In this document: positions 24,354 through 30,734 of the stretch, piece after piece
How positions within the stretch are numbered: the stretch's first letter is position 1
How the letters are laid out: each line of letters starts with the position of its first letter
Origin: a virus
DNA: 34,327 nt
IMG/VR virus record: IMGVR_UViG_3300025082_000032
Span: 1 to 34,327 of that record
Strand: one strand, 5' to 3'
Translations under genes and position numbers: made by a program
The notes under the pieces: model-generated
Databases searched by the model: none
Seen by the model: only the letters and a program-made list of their open reading frames with translations
What the model was told of the DNA's origin: nothing

Positions 24354-24485
24354 TTGCCATTGGCTGCCTGCCTCGCAGTCGTGGCCTTGATGCCAAGTAT
24401 TTGGGCACCGGAAACAGCAGAAAACCCAGGGTCGGCCCCACGTCTAGTTTCACAGCCTAGACGGCTACGCTGGAAACACCTCTGA
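24354..24485 (+). CDS. Possible short secreted peptide upstream of the transglycosylase (up to 43 aa)
   Basis: From a TTG at 24354 the frame reads a signal-peptide-like stretch (MPLAACLAVVALMPSIWA), then a Pro/Arg-rich tail, ending in TGA that overlaps the transglycosylase ATG (TGATG). Later starts are the GTG at 24378 and the ATG at 24390. No good ribosome site precedes any of them. The overlap and the secretion-like composition suggest it is translated and may couple to, or once have been fused to, the transglycosylase. Confidence 0.35.
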   Translation: MPLAACLAVVALMPSIWAPETAENPGSAPRLVSQPRRLRWKHL

Positions 24486-25045
24486 TGTTTCGAGCCATCC
24501 CCACCATCGTCGCAGCTATCCTATCGCTCCACCCTGGTGTAGGGCGGAAGCGTGCTGTATCGTACGCGAAGGTGATGCAAAGTGAAGCTGTCAAGCGGCA
24601 TTTTGATCCGTTCACGTACATCACCCTGGCGAGCCATGAGAGCAAGCTCAACGAGCGCGCCGAGGGCGACTGCAAAAAGGATGGTACCGCATGTCGAGCC
24701 ATCGGCCTTGGCCAGATTTGGGCGATGCACGTCGGGGCGTGCCGAAGCGATCCCGAGCCAAACGGCAACCCCGGCAAGGCGTGCTTGCAAGTGCGCCAAA
24801 GCTTACGCAACGGCGAGTACAACATCCGCGTGATGGCGCGGGCTCTGAGCATACACAGGAAACGATGTCAGAAGGAAACGGGACAGGCGCTGTTATGGCA
24901 GACACTGGGAAGCTACGGGGGTATTGGATGCAGCCGCAAGGCCAAGAAGCACAAGGGCGTCCGGTGGATAGTCAACCGCCGCAAGCAGCTGTTGCGCCGC
25001 CTGTCGCGAGACCGAAAGCGCGCAAGGGCTTCAGCTACCCGCTGA
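24485..25045 (+). CDS. SLT-like lytic transglycosylase (186 aa)
   Basis: Peptidoglycan-cleaving enzyme. The motif TLASHESKLNE provides the likely catalytic glutamate E52, followed by AIGLGQIWAMH, the GLxQ block of soluble lytic transglycosylase/lysozyme-like folds. The N-terminal helix pair (IPTIVAAILSLHPGVGRKRA) fits the start of an SLT domain. The C-terminus is very basic. No cleavable signal peptide of its own, so it either relies on the holin or acts in the virion during entry. Its 3' third overlaps the next gene by 181 bases in a different frame. Confidence 0.78.
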   Translation: MFRAIPTIVAAILSLHPGVGRKRAVSYAKVMQSEAVKRHFDPFTYITLASHESKLNERAEGDCKKDGTACRAIGLGQIWAMHVGACRSDPEPNGNPGKACLQVRQSLRNGEYNIRVMARALSIHRKRCQKETGQALLWQTLGSYGGIGCSRKAKKHKGVRWIVNRRKQLLRRLSRDRKRARASATR

Positions 25046-25200
25046 CGCAGCGGCAGACAGAGCGCGTTATCAAGCGGCGTGCGCTCGACTTGGCTAAAGG
25101 TGAGGGCTGGACGATCCCTGTCGATGACGACGAGTTTTTGGACGGCGCCGAGGTTCACTTCGAGGCCGATGGTAGCGTTACCGTGGTGCTGAGCGTATGA
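24865..25200 (+). CDS. Hypothetical protein overlapping the transglycosylase gene (111 aa)
   Basis: Chosen start is the ATG at 24865 because of an ACAGGA upstream; an ATG at 24895 is an alternative. The first 60 codons lie in another frame of the transglycosylase gene. The remainder (LTQRQTERVIKRRALDLAKG, then EVHFEADGSVTVVLSV) looks like a helix plus beta-hairpin and extends well past the overlap. Its stop overlaps the next ATG. No family recognised. Confidence 0.55.
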   Translation: MSEGNGTGAVMADTGKLRGYWMQPQGQEAQGRPVDSQPPQAAVAPPVARPKARKGFSYPLTQRQTERVIKRRALDLAKGEGWTIPVDDDEFLDGAEVHFEADGSVTVVLSV

Positions 25201-25616
25201 ACCCCTGGGACCTAGCCTTGGCCTTCGTCGTCGGCTGCATCGGCGGGCTCGTGGCCTACGGCGCATCAGTGCTGACCGCGGCAAGGGCGCGCAAGCATCG
25301 CAGCTTCGACCGCTTCAGCGATGACATCGAGGCGCTCTTGCACGAGTGCGTCAATATCAGCATCGCCAAAGCCAACGTGGAGCGCGCCTTGTTCAAGCAG
25401 CTCCAAGAGGGCCCGCGCCACTACGCCTCGCTGATACAGCGCATCCAGGAGCGCGCGCATTTTATGCCTGCCGCGATGCTCGAGCACGCCAAGCGGCTGG
25501 GGCTGTACGCTGGGCCCGAGCCCGAGCAGCCCGCTGTGGGCGTGCCGGCGGCTGCGCCCAGCGCACCAGATGCGCCTATGACCTGGGTGGGTGCTGTGAA
25601 GCGCAAAGCATCATGA
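25197..25616 (+). CDS. Single-pass membrane protein in lysis module (139 aa)
   Basis: Residues 5-27 (DLALAFVVGCIGGLVAYGAS) form an N-terminal membrane helix, followed by an R/K cluster (RARKHR), a helical domain (DIEALLHECVNISIAKANVE) and a Pro/Ala-rich tail. Charge distribution suggests the body faces the cytoplasm. It resembles neither a known holin nor a clear spanin, but ATGA overlaps with both neighbours place it in lysis control. Confidence 0.55.
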   Translation: MNPWDLALAFVVGCIGGLVAYGASVLTAARARKHRSFDRFSDDIEALLHECVNISIAKANVERALFKQLQEGPRHYASLIQRIQERAHFMPAAMLEHAKRLGLYAGPEPEQPAVGVPAAAPSAPDAPMTWVGAVKRKAS

Positions 25617-27028
25617 CGAAACCATTCCGCTCCGACCCTGACAACGTCAGCCTCAGCGATGCCGGCTGGGCCTTGCTGCCAAGCGGCGTCGAGATGAGTC
25701 GCTTGCCCTGCTGGGATGTGGCTGCCAAGCTCTTTGCTCGCCTTGGCCATGGCCCCGCAAGCGAGTGGCTTGCCTCCCGCGGATGGCGACTGCCGACGCA
25801 GCGCGAAACGGTGGAGATGTGGAACTTGCGCGCCTCGAAGCGCCTTGAGCCATACACGATGCCCACCGCCAAGATGCTCCACGATGCAGGCGTCGACACG
25901 AGCAGTCAGCAGGCCATCGACCGCTACCGCAACGCCAACATGATGACCGAAGCGTGGTGCCGCATCCACGATGCCTCGGTGCTGTCGAGGCTTGACGACC
26001 TTGGCTACGACAACGATGTGCCCGTCATCAACGCGGGGAAGCATTGGATCATGCCCGTTGGCACCATCTTCGGCTGGCTGCTCAAGGATGGCAGCGTTAT
26101 CCAAAGCCCGTCACGCGCCCACGCTGGCGAGCCGACCTATGTGGACTACGCAACCACCTTCCACGCTGTACGCAACCCCGGAGCCACCATCCCGCCGCCT
26201 GAGAGCGACGAGGCGCCCCCCAAGCCGTCGACCGTGCCACCTGCGCCGCCAGCGCTGCGCAAGGGCAGCAAGGGGCCTTTCGTGCGCCGCTGGCAGCAAG
26301 TTTTGCTTGATGCGGGGCACTCGCTTGGCAGTTGGGGCGCCGATGGCTCTTTCGGTGAGATGACGTGGGTCGCAACCAAGGCGTGGCAGCGGGGGCGTGG
26401 CCTCCAGGATGATGGCATCGTGGGGCCCATGACGTGGGCAGCGTCAGCCACGGAGCCTATCCCGGATACGCAGCCCAGCGGCTACCGAGCTCTGGTCGAT
26501 GAGCACATCCAAGCTCGCAACTATCGCAAGACGGGGCGCGACCTGTCGCAGCTGCAAGCGATTGTCTTGCACAGCACCGAGAACGCTATCCGCGATGGCG
26601 TGGCCCACAACGTGGCCATGTGGTTCGGCGGGCCCTCGGCGCCGATGGCATCAGCGCATTTCATCGTCGGCCCAGACCAACTCATCCAATGCGTGGCCCT
26701 CGAAGATGTGGCGTTTGCTGCGCCTGGCATGAACCGCTACGGCATCCAGGTTGAGATTGTGGGCCAAGCCGCCAAGTCGGATTGGTTCGGCGCTGACGTG
26801 GCTGTGGTGGAGCGCACGGCGCAACTCGTAGCAGCGCTGTGCACCGAACTGGGCTTACCCGTCGAGCGCGTTGATGCTGATGGGCTCAAGCGAGGTGAGC
26901 GCGGCATCACAAGCCACGCTGCTGTCACCGCTGCGTTCGGTCGTAGCACCCACGTTGATCCTGCCATGCCGGGGGATCGTCGCTGGGACTGGCCGGCATT
27001 TCTAGCCATGGTTGAGGAAGCCATGTAG
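25613..27028 (+). CDS. Modular endolysin: PG-binding domain + N-acetylmuramoyl-L-alanine amidase (471 aa)
   Basis: Last late gene. The C-terminal domain (about 295-471) is an Amidase_2/PGRP fold: IVLHST (H320), AHFIVGPDQLIQCV, IQVEIVGQA, ITSHAAV (H435) and HVDP (D449) give the expected zinc ligands. Residues about 213-285 are a peptidoglycan-binding_1 repeat (LRKGSKGPFVRRWQQ, GSFGEMTWVATKAWQ, DGIVGPMTW). The N-terminal 190 residues are a separate module of unknown family with LPTQRETVEMWNLRASK, joined by a Pro-rich linker. Start at 25613 overlaps the previous stop (ATGA). It cleaves the amide between muramic acid and the peptide stem. Confidence 0.88.
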   Translation: MTKPFRSDPDNVSLSDAGWALLPSGVEMSRLPCWDVAAKLFARLGHGPASEWLASRGWRLPTQRETVEMWNLRASKRLEPYTMPTAKMLHDAGVDTSSQQAIDRYRNANMMTEAWCRIHDASVLSRLDDLGYDNDVPVINAGKHWIMPVGTIFGWLLKDGSVIQSPSRAHAGEPTYVDYATTFHAVRNPGATIPPPESDEAPPKPSTVPPAPPALRKGSKGPFVRRWQQVLLDAGHSLGSWGADGSFGEMTWVATKAWQRGRGLQDDGIVGPMTWAASATEPIPDTQPSGYRALVDEHIQARNYRKTGRDLSQLQAIVLHSTENAIRDGVAHNVAMWFGGPSAPMASAHFIVGPDQLIQCVALEDVAFAAPGMNRYGIQVEIVGQAAKSDWFGADVAVVERTAQLVAALCTELGLPVERVDADGLKRGERGITSHAAVTAAFGRSTHVDPAMPGDRRWDWPAFLAMVEEAM

Positions 27029-27060
27029 ACTTCAGCCTCGTTTCGCTCCTTCGTTGCATG

Positions 27061-27091
27061 CCCGTCGGCCCAAGTGGCCGGCGGGTTTTTT
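27061..27091 (+). terminator. Rho-independent terminator of the late operon
   Basis: CCCGTCGGCC (27061-27070) pairs with GGCCGGCGGG (27076-27085), one G-U wobble, with a short CAAGT loop, followed by six T residues (27086-27091). It lies 33 bases after the endolysin stop and ends the whole late arm. Confidence 0.9.
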
Positions 27092-27103
27092 CGTTTGTGG
27101 GCC

Positions 27104-27132
27104 GATGGGGGGACATCAAGTGTCTCCCCATC
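27104..27132. other. Second strong hairpin without T-tract
   Basis: GATGGGGGGACA (27104-27115) and TGTCTCCCCATC (27121-27132) pair over 12 bases with a single mismatch around a TCAAG loop. No U-run follows. It separates the late terminator from the early promoter, so it may be a backup terminator, a protein-binding site or an RNA-processing site. Confidence 0.6.
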
Positions 27133-27175
27133 GACGCCATGCAATTACGTGCAGTTACAACTATTCTACGAAAAG

Positions 27176-27216
27176 CGTTGCCAAACCGTTGACAATCCGT
27201 TGCGCGTGACTATGTT
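27176..27216 (+). promoter_or_regulatory. Early promoter with three phased CGTTG repeats
   Basis: TTGACA at 27189-27194 and TATGTT at 27211-27216 with a 16-base spacer make a good sigma70-like promoter 24 bases before the first early gene. CGTTG occurs at 27176, 27187 and 27198, exactly 11 bases apart (one helical turn), the middle copy overlapping the -35. Regular spacing suggests a regulator binding one face of the helix. Confidence 0.68.
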
Positions 27217-27239
27217 TGTGGGGCAACGAAGGAGACGAC

Positions 27240-27581
27240 ATGCCCAAGAGCACGAAAACGAACCCCCACGACTACAGAACCGCGCAATCCTACCTCGAAA
27301 TCGGTGACAGCGTCGTGCACCTCGCGCTCCGTCTCGGCGGCGTTGGTGCCGCCGCGGTGCATGAGAAGATCCAGGCTGAGCACAACGGCGTCACCATCGC
27401 GGGCGAAACCGCTACGTCGGACGACATGTATCGCGCCATCGCCTCGATGCTTACACCTGAAGAATGCGAGTCTCAGGGCGCCACGCTCGACCAGGATTGG
27501 GAGCGCGGTCGCACAACGGCAACGTTCGGCGATGGCGTCATCATCACCTTCGACGGCGGCGATATCGAGGTGTCCTCATGA
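27240..27581 (+). CDS. First early-operon protein, unknown (113 aa)
   Basis: AAGGAGACGAC gives a strong ribosome site for the ATG at 27240, directly downstream of the early promoter. The protein has a helical N-terminal half (YLEIGDSVVHLALRLGG, AAAVHEKIQAEHNG) and a beta-rich acidic C-terminus (TTATFGDGVIITFDGGDIEV). No family recognised. Being first in the early operon, it may act on host takeover, which is inference. Coupled by ATGA to the next gene. Confidence 0.65.
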   Translation: MPKSTKTNPHDYRTAQSYLEIGDSVVHLALRLGGVGAAAVHEKIQAEHNGVTIAGETATSDDMYRAIASMLTPEECESQGATLDQDWERGRTTATFGDGVIITFDGGDIEVSS

Positions 27582-27814
27582 CCAAGCCCAACCCCATCAG
27601 CGCCGCCCGCAGCAGCATCGTCGAGACCGTCGCCAAGCTCGAGGCCCTGCGCAAAGAGTTGTCCGCCTTGGCCCCCGATGAGGCAGACGCCATCTTCAAT
27701 CACGTCGGCGATGCCATCATCGCGGTGGCTGACGCCGCCACACAATTCGAGTTGTCCGACGAAATGCGCGCAGGCGAAGGCATGGCAGCGCTACGAAAGT
27801 TGGTGGGCCAGTGA
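27578..27814 (+). CDS. Early helical protein, unknown (78 aa)
   Basis: Almost entirely alpha-helical with coiled-coil character (SSIVETVAKLEALRKELSAL, then DAIFNHVGDAIIAVADAATQ). ATGA overlap upstream; the stop overlaps the GTG start downstream. Small acidic helical early proteins are often inhibitors of host enzymes, but nothing specific can be read here. Confidence 0.6.
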   Translation: MTKPNPISAARSSIVETVAKLEALRKELSALAPDEADAIFNHVGDAIIAVADAATQFELSDEMRAGEGMAALRKLVGQ

Positions 27815-28197
27815 TCCACCACATCGACGTGGAGATCTTCGTGCCGCCGCTGGGATGCCCCTGTAGGGGCGACTGCCGCTGCGACGCATGCGACTGCGTT
27901 CTGCTCAGTATAGAGCTAGCTGTGGGCATGCCAACGCGAGCAACACGCCATTGTCCCGGCGACGGTGGCGACATCGACGTGCAAAGCATCAGCGACGACC
28001 GTGGCAACGTGTGGACCATCGGCGCTGCGTCGCTGCTCATGGCGTGGTCAACGCTCATCGAGACGGGTACAGCGGTGGGCCTGGACGAATACATCGAGAC
28101 GAAGTGGCATGTCATCATGGACAGCGCTGGCGATCAATGGGCCGACGACCGCGACGATGCCATGGTGGCAAGGTGGGAGGCGCGAGGCGCGACGTGA
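27811..28197 (+). CDS. Cysteine-rich early protein (128 aa)
   Basis: GTG start overlapping the previous stop (GTGA). After VEIFVPPLG comes a dense cysteine cluster, C-P-C-x3-C-x-C-x2-C-x-C, within about 14 residues, with another Cys near residue 47. This could bind zinc or be a metallothionein-like cluster. The rest has alternating helix and strand with WTIGAASLLMAWSTLIE. No family recognised. Confidence 0.55.
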   Translation: MIHHIDVEIFVPPLGCPCRGDCRCDACDCVLLSIELAVGMPTRATRHCPGDGGDIDVQSISDDRGNVWTIGAASLLMAWSTLIETGTAVGLDEYIETKWHVIMDSAGDQWADDRDDAMVARWEARGAT

Positions 28198-28409
28198 CAG
28201 GTGACCTAGCACTAGTACGCCAGCTGCGTGCCGAGATACGCGTCCTCGAGCAACAGCTATCAACGACGGTGCAGATGTGCGGCGAGGTGGCTGAGAAATG
28301 CATCGAGCGCCTTGAAGCGGGCGACGTCGAGGGGGCATCGCGTGGCCTCGTCATCCTAGTGCTCAGCGGCGAGCTCGCGCGGAGATGCGAAGGAGGAAGC
28401 AAACGATGA
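28194..28409 (+). CDS. Small coiled-coil early protein (71 aa)
   Basis: GTG at 28194 overlaps the preceding stop. The first half is a coiled coil (LVRQLRAEIRVLEQQLSTTV), followed by a helix with two cysteines. A longer upstream frame exists but lies inside the Cys-rich gene. Its stop overlaps the ATG of the exonuclease-annealase gene (ATGA), so its dosage is tied to that recombination protein. Confidence 0.6.
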   Translation: MTGDLALVRQLRAEIRVLEQQLSTTVQMCGEVAEKCIERLEAGDVEGASRGLVILVLSGELARRCEGGSKR

Positions 28410-29797
28410 CCACGACAATCCTACTAGTCGACCTAAGCAGCGTCTTTTGGCGCGGTTGGCACGCCACAGCAGAAGAGCCTGACGGCAGCGCCGCAGAGCG
28501 CATCACCCTGAGCAAAATCCGCGAGACAGCGCAGGGCTACGACCACGTAGCCATCTGCATCGACTCGCCCAAATCGTGGCGCAGGGACTTGGAGCCTACC
28601 TACAAGGCCAACCGCGAAGCCAAGCCCAAAGGCGCGCTTGACCAGCTCAAACGCTGTCAGGGCATCCTGCAGGCTGACGGCTACCCCATCCTCGGCGCCG
28701 ATGGCTACGAGGCGGATGACGTTATCGCAACGTCGGTGGCGTGGTTGGTCGACGCCATCGAGGGCGAGTATCGCATCAGCATCTACAGCAGCGACAAAGA
28801 CCTGCTTGCGTGCCTTGGCGAGGGCGTTGAGCGCATCAGCGTGGCGACGGGCGAGGTCATGACGGCGGACGACGTCTACAAGAAGCACGGCATCGAGCCT
28901 GCCGAAGTGCCGCACTGGCTCGCGCTGATGGGTGACGCCTCGGACAACATTCGCGGCGTGCATCGCGTGGGCGGCAAGGTGGCAGCGAAGCTCGTGGCAG
29001 AGCACAGCGGCGTGCAGGGCGTGATTGACGCGGTGACCAACGACCCTGACCAATTCACGCCAGCGCTGCGAGGCAACATCATCGAGGCGCGCACATGGCT
29101 GCCCACGTCGCTGCGACTGTCGACGCTGAATGCCGATGCGCCCATCAACTGCGCTGCGATTCTGCAACCACGAGTCATGCAACCATTGGAGACGACGATC
29201 ATGGACGAGCCTGCCGCCGAAGAGATTGACCCACAGCCGCAACAAGCCCCTGCTGTTCGTGAGAGCGAGCCAGAGGCGTTCGAGCGAGGCAACGGCCTTG
29301 CCGTGCGGGATGCGACGTGGGAGCGCGGCTTGGAGCCAACCACGCTGCGCGAGGCCTACAAGCTCGCCTTGGTGGCATTCAACAGCCGCATGTTCAGCGC
29401 CTACGGCAACGCCGAGGCGGTCATGATGACCATTCTTGCCGGCCGCAGTCTTGGCCTCGACGCAATGCTGGCGCTTCGAAGCATCGCGCTCATCAAGGGC
29501 AAGCCGACGCTATCGGCGCAGCTCATGATGGGCTTATGTCTGCGGCATCCGGCCTGCGAATACTTCGCCCTGGTCGAGTCGTCCTCAGAGCGCGCCACCT
29601 ACGAGACGAAGCGCACGGGCAACCCCACCGAGACGCGCATCACGTGGACCATGGCCGACGCCAAGCGGGCCAAACTCGGGGGCGACAATTGGCAGAAGTA
29701 TCCCGCTGCCATGCTGCGAGCTCGCTGCGTGGCTGACCTTGCGCGCGCCGTCTACCCCGACGCGACCCACAACGTCTACGTGGAGGGCGAGCTGTGA
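28406..29797 (+). CDS. 5'-3' exonuclease fused to RecT-like annealing domain (463 aa)
   Basis: N-terminal domain (about 1-255) is a FEN-type 5' nuclease with the acidic set in place: D9 (LLVDLSS), D53 with the basic R..YKANR arch region, E102/D104/D105 (GYEADDV), D130/D132 (SSDKD), D177/D180 (MGDASDN), then a helix-3-turn-helix (GVHRVGGKVAAKLV). A Glu/Pro/Gln linker (about 262-300) leads to a C-terminal region (about 312-463) with ILAGRSLGLDAMLALRSI, IKGKPTLSAQLM, DAKRAKLGGDNWQKYPAAML and ADLARAVYPD. That pattern matches a phage RecT-like single-strand annealing family I know from sequence, in which the block reads GKPSLSAALI ... DARKAGL..KDNWKKFPRNML. Together they resemble a lambda exo/beta pair on one chain. 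GGAGG precedes the ATG. The nuclease call is very firm, the annealase call moderate. Confidence 0.8.
   Translation: MTTTILLVDLSSVFWRGWHATAEEPDGSAAERITLSKIRETAQGYDHVAICIDSPKSWRRDLEPTYKANREAKPKGALDQLKRCQGILQADGYPILGADGYEADDVIATSVAWLVDAIEGEYRISIYSSDKDLLACLGEGVERISVATGEVMTADDVYKKHGIEPAEVPHWLALMGDASDNIRGVHRVGGKVAAKLVAEHSGVQGVIDAVTNDPDQFTPALRGNIIEARTWLPTSLRLSTLNADAPINCAAILQPRVMQPLETTIMDEPAAEEIDPQPQQAPAVRESEPEAFERGNGLAVRDATWERGLEPTTLREAYKLALVAFNSRMFSAYGNAEAVMMTILAGRSLGLDAMLALRSIALIKGKPTLSAQLMMGLCLRHPACEYFALVESSSERATYETKRTGNPTETRITWTMADAKRAKLGGDNWQKYPAAMLRARCVADLARAVYPDATHNVYVEGEL
29201..29797 (+). other. Possible internal translation start for annealase-only product
   Basis: M266 of the fusion is encoded at 29201, right at the linker, and is preceded by GGAGACGACGATC, a plausible ribosome site (compare GGAGACGAC before the ATG at 27240). 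It would release a 198-aa annealing domain without the nuclease. No experimental support. Confidence 0.35.
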
Positions 29798-30018
29798 TCC
29801 CCTTCGCTATTCGCTGCAAATCTCGCGACCTGCTCAAGGCCATTGCTGAGGCGCAGCTCTACTTGCGTGACGGTAGTGTGCTCGACCAACTGTGCGCAAT
29901 GGTGGGCCCCAGCTGGGCCGTGGTCGTCAATGGCGATGGCAGCTGCGAGGTGGTTCCTAATGACCGCAGCGCTCCTCAGCCACAGCATCCACCCACTGCT
30001 GACAAGGACCAAGCCTGA
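29794..30018 (+). CDS. Small hypothetical protein after the recombination gene (74 aa)
   Basis: GTG start overlaps the annealase stop (GTGA), with GGAGGGCGAG upstream. Helical N-terminus (CKSRDLLKAIAEAQLYLRDG) then a short beta segment (SWAVVVNGDGSCEVV) and a Pro/Gln-rich tail. No family recognised; perhaps a partner of the recombination protein on coupling alone. Confidence 0.55.
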   Translation: MIPFAIRCKSRDLLKAIAEAQLYLRDGSVLDQLCAMVGPSWAVVVNGDGSCEVVPNDRSAPQPQHPPTADKDQA

Positions 30019-30089
30019 GCACGCTGTCAAAGCACAACACGTCGAGGGCGCACAGGTGAGGGAACAGCAAGACGAGAAGGAGGAGACCC

Positions 30090-30269
30090 ATGGATGACAA
30101 GGTAACATGCGCGTGGCGTTCCAAGCGAGCCACGCTGCCCGTGCCCGCAGGCTGGGGCGTGTGGCGCGAGCGGCATCTATGCTCGGTGAGATGCCTCAAG
30201 ATGCAGGTGGCATATGAGGACGCATGGCCCACCATTGGCGAAGTTGAGTGGCAAGGGGAGTCGACATGA
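30090..30269 (+). CDS. Small cysteine-containing early protein (59 aa)
   Basis: A strong AAGGAGGAGA ribosome site precedes this ATG, and the stop overlaps the next gene's ATG (ATGA). Sequence has a Trp-rich centre (GWGVWRERHLCS) and three cysteines (near residues 7, 32 and 36), one zinc site at most, with an acidic C-terminus. No family recognised. Confidence 0.62.
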   Translation: MDDKVTCAWRSKRATLPVPAGWGVWRERHLCSVRCLKMQVAYEDAWPTIGEVEWQGEST

Positions 30270-30448
30270 GCGACTGGCAAGCAAGGGCCATCACGGCCGA
30301 GGCGAGGGCCGACGAATTCGAAGCAATGGCATCCGACTTGGCGAGCAGGGTTGAGGTGTTGGAAGGCGAACGCGACCACCATCGCGAGACGCTGCGGCAG
30401 CTGAGGCGCATCTTTGCAGAGCGCGAGCCGCAGCTTTGGCAGTTTTGA
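30266..30448 (+). CDS. Coiled-coil protein, plus-strand copy (60 aa)
   Basis: Nearly one uninterrupted coiled coil (DEFEAMASDLASRVEVLEGE) followed by RDHHRETLRQLRRIF and REPQLWQF. It is a homologue of the minus-strand gene at 3521-3850 and shares with 31545-31790 a 65-bp perfect repeat covering LEGERDHHRETLRQLRRIF. ATGA overlap upstream. Probably a soluble partner of the micro membrane protein that follows it in both loci (inference). Confidence 0.7.
   Translation: MSDWQARAITAEARADEFEAMASDLASRVEVLEGERDHHRETLRQLRRIFAEREPQLWQF
30352..30416 (+). repeat. 65-bp perfect direct repeat, copy 1
   Basis: Identical to 31706-31770 base for base, inside the 3' part of the coiled-coil gene. The two copies flank about 1.3 kb containing the micro membrane protein, the first HTH gene and the DUF5131 gene. 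Such identity beside otherwise dissimilar flanks suggests recent duplication or gene conversion. Confidence 0.97.
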
Positions 30449-30454
30449 AGACCA

Positions 30455-30556
30455 ATGCGACAGCTAATCAACGAAATCGTCATACCCCTGCTCAGCGCCA
30501 TCGTGGCGGTGGCGGCCTCGGCGTGGTTTGCGCTGTGGCTGCGGTGGGGCATGTGA
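30455..30556 (+). CDS. Micro membrane protein, plus-strand copy (33 aa)
   Basis: A polar start (MRQLINEIV) then one hydrophobic helix (PLLSAIVAVAASAWFALWL) and a short RWGM tail. It is clearly homologous to 3444-3536 on the other strand, and in both places follows the coiled-coil gene. Only six bases separate it from that gene. Function unknown. Confidence 0.65.
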   Translation: MRQLINEIVIPLLSAIVAVAASAWFALWLRWGM

Positions 30557-30563
30557 GGCAATC

Positions 30564-30734
30564 ATGACACGAGAACAAATCCTAACCCTGGCCGGCCGCA
30601 CCGGCGTATCAATACCGTCGGTGCGCAAATGGCTCGCCAAGCCCAGCAGCCTCATCCGCTCCGTCCGCTATGCGCTGGAGAAGGGCTGCGAGGAGCTTGG
30701 GTACGACGTGCCGGAGGGCGACGACGATGGGTGA
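30564..30734 (+). CDS. Small helix-turn-helix protein 1 (56 aa)
   Basis: DNA-binding protein with a compact HTH: ILTLAGRTGVSIPSVRKWLAK, where the turn at TGVSIPS and the recognition helix SVRKWLAK are clear, followed by a helix (SVRYALEKGCEELG). Ends in an acidic tail. Homologous to the gene at 31824-32000. The ATG at 30564 lies seven bases after the membrane peptide stop. Could bind the palindrome at 4222-4239, the early promoter or the iteron array. The target is not known. Confidence 0.7.
   Translation: MTREQILTLAGRTGVSIPSVRKWLAKPSSLIRSVRYALEKGCEELGYDVPEGDDDG

Noticed and set aside
23241-25616. Calling a classical Rz/Rz1 spanin pair
   Set aside because: A lipoprotein is present, but both single-pass membrane proteins carry basic clusters after the helix, implying a cytoplasmic body rather than the periplasmic coiled coil of an i-spanin.
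27811-28197. Reading the Cys-rich early gene as an antirestriction or metallothionein protein
   Set aside because: Cysteine spacing is suggestive only of metal binding; no conserved family motif was visible.
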